DNA of 20,400 bases from Deltaproteobacteria bacterium (GTDB lineage Bacteria > Desulfobacterota > Syntrophia > Syntrophales > Smithellaceae), in contig SBEK01000056.1 in the NCBI GenBank assembly GCA_009668925.1, positions 1 through 20,400 of the forward strand, given 5' to 3'. Below the pieces are notes generated by a model that saw only the letters and a list, made by a program, of their open reading frames with translations, was not told the origin of the DNA and did no database searches. The position numbers and the translations under genes were made by a program. Positions within the stretch are counted from its first letter, which is position 1. Each line of letters begins with the position of its first letter. This document shows positions 14,355 through 20,400 of this stretch, one piece after another.

Positions 14355-16063
14355 TATTTCCCTCCTGTATATTTCCCCGCCTGGCGGAGTTTTTCGATTT
14401 CCTGCTTTTCCAGTTCGGTATAGGCGATCTTGCCCACTTTTGTCAAAGGCAGTTTATCCGTAAATTCGATCTCCCGCGGACAGGACCACTTGATCAGGTT
14501 GTCGCGGCAGTAGCCGATCAGGGTTTTTTCCATTTCGGGAGAGGCCTTAGCCGCGTCCTTGAGAACCACGAAGGCTTTGACCTTTTCGACCTGGGCCTCA
14601 TCCGGCACGCCGATCACGCAGACGGCCGCCACATCCGGATGTTTGTCCAGAACGGCCTCGACCTGAACGGGATAGACGTTCATTCCCGAAGACTTGATCA
14701 TGCGCTTAAGGCGCAGTTTATAGTAGAAATACCCGTCCGCGTCCTGGGTGAAAATATCCCCCGTGTGGAGCCAGATCCGTCCGTCGGCATGCGTCCGGAG
14801 GACCTCGGCGGTTTCCTCCGGCTGCTCCAGGTAGCCCATCATCACGGCGGGTCCGGAGACGCAGAGTTCTCCCTCCTGACCGATCGGAACTTCGTCGGTT
14901 GTACCGATTCCGACCACCTTGGCCAGCATATCGGGGAAGGGAATGCCCACGCTGCCTTCGCGGTAGCCGTCAACCGGCGTGGACATGATGGCCGTGACGG
15001 CCTCGGTCAGGCCGTATCCCTCGACCAGCTGGACGCTACCCTGCTGCCTCGTGACGATCTCCTCGAACCGCTCCTTGACGGTCCGCGGCAGCGAATCGGC
15101 GCCTGACGATGTATTTTTGAGGCAGCTCAGGTCCGTGGTCTGGAAGACTTCATTTTTGGAAAGGGCGTCATAGAGCGTCGGAACGCCGACGATGATGCTG
15201 GGGCGCTTCTTCCGGATCAGATCAGCCACGATTTCCGGCGTGAACTGCGGCACGAGGATGCTCTTGCCGCCGCCCATGAAGGCCGCGTTGCAGCAGACGC
15301 CCAGGCCGAAGCCATGGAAGATGGGCAGGATGGCGAGGATGGAAGAATTCTCCTCCATGAATTCGCCGCCGCCCCAGTTGGCGACCATCAATCCCTCGCT
15401 GATGAAATTGTAGTTGGAGAGCATGATCCCTTTCGGGAAGCCCGTCGTGCCGCCGCTGTACAGGATGACGGCCAGCTCATCCGTGTTCATGTCGGCCTTC
15501 GGCGCCAAGGCGTGCGGGGTGGTCATCAGCTCCTTCCACCACCTCACGGCCGGTCGCGAGGCCGGCGCGGGCTTTTCCGCCATGGGCTCGTCTGGGGTGA
15601 TCTGGTCGAAGATTTCGGTGAGGATGAGCAGTTCGAGCGGCGTCTTTTCCGGAAGATTCTTGAAGCTGTCATGAAACAGGTCCAGCGTGAGGGCGACCCG
15701 GCTATTGCTTAGGTTCAGGTAATAGGCGATTTCGGCGGGCGTGGAGAGGGGATGGATCATGCTGGCTACCACGCCCAATTTGTTTGCGGCATAAAAGCAA
15801 ATGACGCCCTGGGGGCACGTCGGCATGGAGATCGTGATGCGGTCTCCCTTGGTCAGGCCGAGCGACGCCAGCGCGTTGGCGCAACGATCGATGTCCCGGG
15901 CAAACCGGCGGTAGGTGGACGTGCAGTCGAAAAAATCGTACGCGATGCGGCCCGGGTTCTTTTCGACCGTCTGCATCAGGGCTTCATACATGGTCACGCG
16001 GGGATAGTCGATCGTCTCGGGAACATTCTTGTAAAACTTCAACCAGGGCTTTTCATTGGACAT
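14354..16063 (-). CDS. Acyl-CoA synthetase (AMP-forming)
   Basis: The 569-aa enzyme should activate a carboxylic acid with ATP and CoA, supplying the thioester used by the dehydratase-type subunits. Family motifs are the phosphate loop YSGGTTGFPKG (202-212), GYGLTEA (349-355), HTGD (433-436) and the catalytic lysine Lys545 in LTKVGKIAY. The start at 16063 (MSNEKPWLK) is preceded by AAAGGAG; an in-frame ATG at 16129 overlaps the -24/-12 promoter and lies upstream of the predicted transcript start, so it is rejected. It is the first gene of the operon, and its stop overlaps the next start. The acid substrate, whether aromatic, medium-chain or hydroxy acid, cannot be read from the sequence. Confidence 0.93.
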   Translation of the reverse strand: MSNEKPWLKFYKNVPETIDYPRVTMYEALMQTVEKNPGRIAYDFFDCTSTYRRFARDIDRCANALASLGLTKGDRITISMPTCPQGVICFYAANKLGVVASMIHPLSTPAEIAYYLNLSNSRVALTLDLFHDSFKNLPEKTPLELLILTEIFDQITPDEPMAEKPAPASRPAVRWWKELMTTPHALAPKADMNTDELAVILYSGGTTGFPKGIMLSNYNFISEGLMVANWGGGEFMEENSSILAILPIFHGFGLGVCCNAAFMGGGKSILVPQFTPEIVADLIRKKRPSIIVGVPTLYDALSKNEVFQTTDLSCLKNTSSGADSLPRTVKERFEEIVTRQQGSVQLVEGYGLTEAVTAIMSTPVDGYREGSVGIPFPDMLAKVVGIGTTDEVPIGQEGELCVSGPAVMMGYLEQPEETAEVLRTHADGRIWLHTGDIFTQDADGYFYYKLRLKRMIKSSGMNVYPVQVEAVLDKHPDVAAVCVIGVPDEAQVEKVKAFVVLKDAAKASPEMEKTLIGYCRDNLIKWSCPREIEFTDKLPLTKVGKIAYTELEKQEIEKLRQAGKYTGGK

Positions 16064-16116
16064 AAGTTTTCTCCTTTGCGGATGAATGATGGTTGCCGGG
16101 TATTCCCGGTGAATGG

Positions 16117-16133
16117 TAGCAGGTTGCATGCCA
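16117..16133 (-). promoter_or_regulatory. Sigma-54 (-24/-12) promoter of the ligase-dehydratase operon
   Basis: The minus strand reads TGGCATGCAACCTGCTA from 16133, matching the sigma-54 consensus with GG at 16132-16131 and GC at 16120-16119 in correct spacing. Transcription should start near 16107, about 44 nt before the ligase ATG. The divergent sigma-54 activator gene supports it. Confidence 0.8.
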
Positions 16134-16196
16134 AATCATAACCATTTGGAATGACTATGTCCTTTCCGGATGCCGCATTTTTTGCCGGGAAATGTG

Positions 16197-16209
16197 TTGC
16201 ATAATGCAA
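16197..16209. promoter_or_regulatory. Operator/upstream activating site of the right activator
   Basis: TTGCATAATGCAA is a palindrome of 6+1+6. The same core recurs at 17689-17701. It is centred about 96 bp upstream of the ligase operon's predicted start, a standard enhancer position, and it covers the -35 of the activator's own promoter. Confidence 0.65.
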
Positions 16210-16225
16210 AAGAGCCGCTTATAGA
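16197..16225 (+). promoter_or_regulatory. Sigma-70-type promoter of the right activator gene
   Basis: TTGCAT (16197-16202) and TATAGA (16220-16225) are separated by 17 bp. Transcription would start near 16232, after the in-frame ATG at 16229 and before the ribosome site at 16235-16241. This fixes the GTG at 16247 as the start. The -35 coincides with the operator, so negative autoregulation is likely. Confidence 0.55.
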
Positions 16226-16246
16226 AAAATGTCCAAAGGAGCGAAA

Positions 16247-17650
16247 GTGGATCCGATCCGGAAATATCTGACGAAAGACATCAATGCTCTGCTCAATTGC
16301 ATCGACGAGGCGATTATCATCGTCGACCGCGACGGCATCATCCTGGGGTACAACGACAATCTGAGCAGGCTCACCGACCTGATGGGACGGTCGCTGGTCG
16401 GAATGAACCTGAAGGATATCGTGGCGAGCGGTCTGCTCCGAGAATCCGCCGCGCTGAAGTGCCTGGAAATCAAAAAAAAGATCGATATGAACATCACCTA
16501 TGAAACGGGGCAGACGGCCACCTGGACGTATATTCCGGTTTTCGACGAACGCGGAGAACTGGCTGTGGTCGTCGGGACCGGCCGGGACATGACCAAGCTC
16601 GTTTCGCTGGAGAAGAAACTCAAGATCACCGAAACGCTCATCTCCCAGTACGAGGGCCGAAACCTGAAGATGATCGGCGAAACCGGCCGGGTGGAAATCA
16701 TTTACGCCAGCGCCGTCATGCAGCAGGTCATCCGATTGGCGTGGAAAGCGGCCGCCACCTCGTCCCCGGTTCTCATCTGGGGCGAAACGGGCGTCGGCAA
16801 AGAAATCGTGGCCGATTTTATTCACCGAGCCGGCCTGCGCAGCGATAAACCCTTTGTCGCCATCAACTGCGCCTCCATCCCCGAAGAACTTCTGGAAGCG
16901 GAACTGTTCGGCTATGAGGAAGGATCCTTTACCGGCGCGAAGAAAAGCGGCAAGCCGGGGCTTCTGGAAGAGGCCCGGGGAGGGACGCTGTTTCTGGATG
17001 AAATCGGCGAACTGCCCATGAAAATGCAGAGCAAACTGCTGCGGTTTCTTCAGGAAGGCAAGTTCCAGAAGATCGGCGGCGTGAAGACGCAGGCGGTGGA
17101 TGTCCGCATTCTGTGCGCCACCAACCTCACCGTGGACCAGCTGATGAACAGCCGGCACTTCCGCCAGGACCTCTTTTACCGGATCGCGGTGATCCCGATT
17201 TTTATTCCGCCGCTGCGCGACCGAAAAGAGGATATTCTGCCGCTCATCAGGCATTTCATGCAGATCTTCAACGCCCGGTATAATACGGACATCAGGATTC
17301 CGGCCAAGCTGATGAACAGGCTTTCCGCCCATGAATGGCCGGGAAACGTCCGGGAGCTGAAGAATGTCATCGAGCGGATGGCCATTGTGTATGCCTCTCA
17401 GGAATTGGATGAGGACGATCTGGAATCCATCCTCAATATCAATCCTCACAAAAGCAGCACGCCGGGCGATGCCGGGGTCCCCGACCCCCCTTTGCGATTG
17501 GTGCCGTCTTCGCTTAAGGAAGCCGAGGCCAACATTATCCGGCAGGCTTACAAGGCGACGGGAAGCGTAGTCAAGGCCGCAAAATCGCTCGGCATCAATC
17601 CATCGACGCTTTATCGGAAATTAAAAAGTGGCGCCGTCAGCCTGGATTAA
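16247..17650 (+). CDS. Sigma-54-dependent PAS/AAA+/Fis-type activator
   Basis: The 467-aa protein has a PAS-like sensor domain (about 12-120) and an AAA+ domain with Walker A GETGVGKE (179-186), GSFTGA (226-231) and Walker B LFLDEIGE (248-255). A Fis-type helix-turn-helix (VVKAAKSLGINPSTLYRKLK) ends near 460. The GTG start at 16247 sits 5 bp after AAAGGAG (16235-16241); the ATG at 16229 lies before that site. It should activate the divergent ligase-dehydratase operon through the TTGCAT-N-ATGCAA box. There is no receiver domain, so it probably senses a small molecule through PAS rather than being phosphorylated. A proline-rich linker (about 400-422) separates the AAA+ and DNA-binding parts. 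Confidence 0.95.
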   Translation: MDPIRKYLTKDINALLNCIDEAIIIVDRDGIILGYNDNLSRLTDLMGRSLVGMNLKDIVASGLLRESAALKCLEIKKKIDMNITYETGQTATWTYIPVFDERGELAVVVGTGRDMTKLVSLEKKLKITETLISQYEGRNLKMIGETGRVEIIYASAVMQQVIRLAWKAAATSSPVLIWGETGVGKEIVADFIHRAGLRSDKPFVAINCASIPEELLEAELFGYEEGSFTGAKKSGKPGLLEEARGGTLFLDEIGELPMKMQSKLLRFLQEGKFQKIGGVKTQAVDVRILCATNLTVDQLMNSRHFRQDLFYRIAVIPIFIPPLRDRKEDILPLIRHFMQIFNARYNTDIRIPAKLMNRLSAHEWPGNVRELKNVIERMAIVYASQELDEDDLESILNINPHKSSTPGDAGVPDPPLRLVPSSLKEAEANIIRQAYKATGSVVKAAKSLGINPSTLYRKLKSGAVSLD

Positions 17651-17666
17651 TGGAGAAAAGCGAAGC

Positions 17667-17703
17667 ATTTGCATTCTGCAGGGATGATTTGCATTATGCA
17701 AAT
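17667..17703. promoter_or_regulatory. Second operator pair downstream of the right activator
   Basis: ATTTGCATTATGCAAAT (17687-17703) is a perfect 8+1+8 palindrome containing the same core as the 16197 site. A half-matching copy, ATTTGCATTCTGCA, starts at 17667, 20 bp earlier. They lie 78 bp before the ankyrin gene's likely start. TTGCAT (17669-17674) with CATTAT (17692-17697) gives a 17-bp-spaced weak promoter; AGGATGGGAGCCGGCA (from 17727) has a poor GG-N10-GC core. Which promoter drives the gene is unclear. Confidence 0.55.
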
Positions 17704-17780
17704 ATTGAAGATAAGACGGATGCTGCCGGAGGATGGGAGCCGGCAAAAGGGATCGTGAAATCAGAATCAAAGGAGGTTTG

Positions 17781-18764
17781 GTGCAGCAGATGTTCAAGTT
17801 TGTCTCAAAAGTGATTGATTCCGCTCTGGGCAGAGCGGGGAAGGAAGAAAAGAATGAGGGCGATACGAGGCTTTCGCTCATTGCGGCCGTCCGGTCGGGG
17901 AACAGCGCGGAAGTTCGGCGTCTGCTCGCCAAGCCAGGCGCCGGCTTAACCGCCCGCGACAAGGAGGGAAGAACGCTGCTCCACAGCCTGGTGGCCGAAT
18001 TGGTGAAGCTTGCGGATTCCGAGAAGGCTCTGGCGCATGACGGCGTTGCTCTTCTTTTGGCCGGGGGAGGGGACGTGAACGCGGCCGACAATTATGGAAA
18101 TACGCCCTTGAGTGATGCGGTAAAATTGGGCGATGTCAAGACCGTCGCGTTTCTGCTCGATCACGGCGCCTTGGCTAACGCCCGGGACAAAAACGGCAAG
18201 ACGCCGCTGCATGAGTTTTTTTCGGTGAGCGGTCCCATTTATATCAAGCACATTAACCGCGAAGTCGACCTTCCGCAGATTGAAAGATCCATTGCCGAAA
18301 TGCTTGTTGCCAACGGTGCGGATGTGAATGCCGCCGACGCGAAGGGGCGGACGCCTCTGGCCGCGGCGGCCGGCTTAGGCAACATGAAGGCGGTCGAGTT
18401 TCTTCTGAAACACGGGGCCGACGTAAATGCCCGCGACAATGACGGCAAGACGCCGCTGCACCTCGTCAATACCATCGTCGGAGACAGATCCACGCCCGGA
18501 CAAATCACCAGAATTACGGAGATGATGATCGAGAGCGGCGCCGACGTGAATGCCCGCGACAACAAGCAGCAAACCCCGCTCTTCTTTGCCCGCATCGACA
18601 CGCTGGCCGTCATGATTGACCGCGGAGCGGATGTCAATGCCCGGGACCAGGAGGGCAAAACGCCGCTCTTCTGCGTCAAATCGCAGAAGTGCCTGGAAAC
18701 GCTGATTGAGAGAGGCGCGGACACCGCAGCCGTTGATGGCGACGGCCGGACCTACTGCCGCTAG
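17781..18764 (+). CDS. Ankyrin-repeat protein
   Basis: The 327-aa protein, counted from the GTG at 17781, is almost entirely ankyrin repeats. About eight are recognisable, with repeated cores such as GKTPL and GADVNARD. Two repeats carry extended inserts between their helices (around GPIYIKHINREVDLPQ and VGDRSTPGQI). There is no signal peptide or membrane segment, so a cytoplasmic protein-binding role is likely. AAAGGAGG lies 4 bp before this GTG; an ATG at 17790 (MFKFVSKV) is the alternative start, with longer spacing. It is downstream of the sigma-54 activator on the same strand and has the activator's operator motif in its upstream region. The partner protein is unknown. Confidence 0.88.
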   Translation: MQQMFKFVSKVIDSALGRAGKEEKNEGDTRLSLIAAVRSGNSAEVRRLLAKPGAGLTARDKEGRTLLHSLVAELVKLADSEKALAHDGVALLLAGGGDVNAADNYGNTPLSDAVKLGDVKTVAFLLDHGALANARDKNGKTPLHEFFSVSGPIYIKHINREVDLPQIERSIAEMLVANGADVNAADAKGRTPLAAAAGLGNMKAVEFLLKHGADVNARDNDGKTPLHLVNTIVGDRSTPGQITRITEMMIESGADVNARDNKQQTPLFFARIDTLAVMIDRGADVNARDQEGKTPLFCVKSQKCLETLIERGADTAAVDGDGRTYCR

Positions 18765-18782
18765 ACGCCCGGGACGCCCCGG

Positions 18783-19490
18783 CTATGGAGCGCCGATCTT
18801 CTTCGCGGGGGGGAAGGTGATATGGAACGGATCGATTGAGATCGCCACAAGGGGCTTCGTTCCGGCCAGATCGGGAAAATATTGCTGATGGGATTCAATC
18901 GACCGGATGAACGCCAGACGCCCCCATCCCCGGCCGCTGAAGGTGGTTTGCAGCCAGGCGCCCGGTTTTCCCTGCATGAGCGGGAAAGGCAGAAGCTTGG
19001 TGCTCACGGGAAAGTGTGGTCCGGCGATTTTGATTTCGGTTTGGAAAAAAGTTCCCGCGTCGCTTACGACTTCAATTCGTTCCAGGTTGTCTCTTCTTGA
19101 AAAATGAAACCGGGCCGGTTCCTTGGGAATTCCCCAGTTCCTCCGCCCGTTCAAAACGCTGACCATTGTGGAGACATAGATTTTGGTGATTCGGTGCCAG
19201 CGTCCGCCGCCCGCATGAACTTTTCCCGGGATAAAGAGCAGCTCGGAATACGGCCCGGCGTCGGAAGCGGTATAATCAATAATCATCAGTGCGCCCAGGC
19301 CTCCGGCGGGCGTGATTCCCTCATCCGGAGGGAGGAACGCCTGATGCCGGAGAAACTCCCGGCTGAATTTATAAAGAACCATAAACCCCCGTCCCGTAAG
19401 GGTCCAGGGCGCGGGCCGAGCCGGCACCCGGATGGATGCATCTTCAGGATCAACAAGAACATTTTCTTCGGTGCGGTATTCCATATCCAT
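18783..19490 (-). CDS. Acetoacetate decarboxylase-like (ADC superfamily) protein
   Basis: The 235-aa protein resembles the acetoacetate decarboxylase superfamily, with the core block YVSTMVSVLNGRRNWGIPKE ending at Lys123 and Glu124, where true decarboxylases have a Lys-Lys pair whose first Lys forms the Schiff base. Lys123 is kept but the neighbouring Lys, which lowers its pKa, is replaced by Glu. It may therefore be an aldolase/dehydratase-type or ligand-binding member rather than an acetoacetate decarboxylase. There is no signal peptide. The ATG at 19490 follows AAGGA; a second ATG lies two codons later. It converges on the ankyrin gene with 18 bp between them. Confidence 0.7.
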   Translation of the reverse strand: MDMEYRTEENVLVDPEDASIRVPARPAPWTLTGRGFMVLYKFSREFLRHQAFLPPDEGITPAGGLGALMIIDYTASDAGPYSELLFIPGKVHAGGGRWHRITKIYVSTMVSVLNGRRNWGIPKEPARFHFSRRDNLERIEVVSDAGTFFQTEIKIAGPHFPVSTKLLPFPLMQGKPGAWLQTTFSGRGWGRLAFIRSIESHQQYFPDLAGTKPLVAISIDPFHITFPPAKKIGAP

Positions 19491-19907
19491 GTTTCCTTAA
19501 ACGCCATCGGGTAGCGGCGGCAATGCCGCTTTTTCATCACGGCGCCCCATCGTGCGCCCCGCACCGAGGTTACGTGCGACGGGTGCAAAACGCAAGCGTT
19601 TGTTTCTTAACCTTGCCTGCCGCCGGGGTTGTCATAATTCTCATAGTGTGGTAGCTTAAAAAAAAAATGCCTTAATGCTCATACCCATTTCGAAACAGAA
19701 ACTCATCAGCCCGCACCAGCGAATCCATTTTCCCGCTCGACCCGAGCGCCGGTTTATTTTTCACGGACGTATCGGCGAACTGCAGACATTACGGACGATC
19801 CTTTGGTCCTTAGCTCCAGGATCGCGGTTTCGTCCGTTACGTTTAAAATCGTGGCGAATGTATATTATTCAACTCAACCACCACCAAGAATTTAGGAGGC
19901 AAAAATC
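19491..19907. other. Divergent intergenic region
   Basis: This 417-bp stretch lies between the divergent ADC-like and flavoprotein genes. It contains a run of ten A residues near 19660 and an inverted repeat ACGGACG (19791-19797)/CGTCCGT (19831-19837) that encloses GATCC/GGATC (19797-19801/19819-19823), which may fold in the flavoprotein leader. A TATATT (19861-19866) has no good -35. No credible gene was seen. Confidence 0.45.
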
Positions 19908-20400
19908 ATGTCGGAAGAAAGAAATCAATCCAAGTCGTTAACCAGAAGAAATTTTTTGAAAACAGCAGGCGGCACCGCGGCGGTCGCCGGACTGGCCGCC
20001 AGCGGTCTGGCCGTAACCCCCTGGAAGGCAGAAGCGGCCGCCATCCCCAAAAAATGGGATGAAACCTATGATGTCGTCATTATCGGCAGCGGGTTTGCCG
20101 GTTTGGCCGCCGCGTATGAGGCCAAGAAGGCGGGCGCATCCGTGGTCGTTTTTGAAAAAATGCGTACCCCGGGCGGCAATTCCATCATCAACGGCGGCGT
20201 CGTCTCCGCAGCCGGATCGCCCAAGGAAAAGGAACAGGGCATTGAGGATTCCCCGGCCTTGCTTCTCAAGGACATGCTGACGGCCGGGCTGAATTTGAAC
20301 CATGTTGAACTGGCCAAGCTGGTGGCGGACAATTCCAATGCGACGGTTCAGTGGACGATCACGGAGCTCGGCGTTCAGTACAAGGACAAGCTGTCGCAGG
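19908..20400 (+). CDS. Tat-exported FAD-dependent flavoprotein, fumarate reductase-like (3' part outside window)
   Basis: The first 164 residues are present. A Tat signal, LTRRNFLKTAGGTAAVAGLA (11-30), directs the folded protein across the membrane, with cleavage near AEAA (41-44). The FAD-binding Rossmann motif is IIGSGFAGLAAAYEAKKAG (58-76), followed by VVVFEK and GGNSIINGG (89-97), typical of the FAD_binding_2/flavocytochrome c fumarate reductase family. AGGAGG (19894-19899) lies 8 bp before the ATG. It probably carries out a periplasmic reduction or oxidation of an unsaturated or hydroxylated acid. The C-terminal catalytic part is not visible, so the substrate is unknown. Confidence 0.88.
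   Translation, partial: MSEERNQSKSLTRRNFLKTAGGTAAVAGLAASGLAVTPWKAEAAAIPKKWDETYDVVIIGSGFAGLAAAYEAKKAGASVVVFEKMRTPGGNSIINGGVVSAAGSPKEKEQGIEDSPALLLKDMLTAGLNLNHVELAKLVADNSNATVQWTITELGVQYKDKLSQ

Noticed and set aside
13338..14423. 361-codon open frame on the plus strand through the dehydratase subunit gene
   Set aside because: It is antisense to a well-supported gene and crosses the ligase-subunit junction, with no recognisable domain. The long antisense frames at 11899-12960, 7861-8832 and 5823-6839 were rejected for the same reason.
16186..16202. Sigma-54-like GG-N10-GC (GG 16187, GC 16199) before the right activator
   Set aside because: Only the GG and GC are consensus. The 17-bp-spaced TTGCAT/TATAGA pair with start near 16232 fits the ribosome site and the GTG start better.
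16136..17449. 437-codon open frame antisense to the right sigma-54 activator
   Set aside because: It is a shadow of a GC-rich gene with all activator motifs on the other strand. No family motif or start signal was seen in it.

Overview
The window looks like part of the chromosome of a strictly anaerobic, Gram-negative bacterium. The best guess is a sulfate-reducing or syntrophic member of the Desulfobacterota (former Deltaproteobacteria). This is inferred from gene content: a glycyl radical enzyme with its activase, an oxygen-sensitive 2-hydroxyacyl-CoA dehydratase-type enzyme, PAS-containing sigma-54 activators, Tat-exported redox and sulfatase proteins, and many dispersed REP-like palindromes. 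No rRNA, tRNA or CRISPR array was seen.

Left module (1-7037). A sigma-54 activator on the minus strand runs off the left edge. It is divergent from a glycyl radical operon of activase (1859-2764), glycyl radical enzyme (2988-5426) and an exported branched-chain-type substrate-binding protein (5541-7037). The intergenic region holds a strong -24/-12 promoter (1661-1676) and two copies of a 16-bp operator. One copy covers the -35 of the activator's own sigma-70-type promoter. The enzyme has the Cys-x-Glu active site of the dehydratase/lyase branch, but its GCNEP context does not let me name a substrate.

Middle (7038-11201). A minus-strand pair encodes a membrane protein and a Tat-exported FGly-type sulfatase, behind a near-consensus sigma-70 promoter. 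Next comes about 0.9 kb of gene remains: a transposase start, a 35-bp tandem duplication, the tail of a REP-associated transposase and the start of a NagX-like acyltransferase. A small exported protein with its own promoter and a cluster of REP palindromes follow.

Right module (11202-18764). A tightly packed minus-strand operon encodes an acyl-CoA ligase, two HgdA/HgdB (BcrB/BcrC)-like subunits and one BadF/HgdC-type ATPase activator. A good -24/-12 promoter precedes it. A second PAS/sigma-54 activator is divergent. A TTGCAT-N-ATGCAA palindrome lies over the -35 of that activator's own promoter and about 96 bp upstream of the operon's start point. A longer copy and a half-site lie just past the activator, ahead of an ankyrin-repeat gene. 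The two modules therefore share one regulatory layout but use different operator sequences.

Right edge (18783-20400). An acetoacetate-decarboxylase-like protein on the minus strand is divergent from the start of a Tat-exported FAD flavoprotein that runs off the window.

A plausible reading is two separately induced anaerobic catabolic routes, each beginning with radical-based C-O or C-X bond chemistry. The substrates cannot be read from the sequence.
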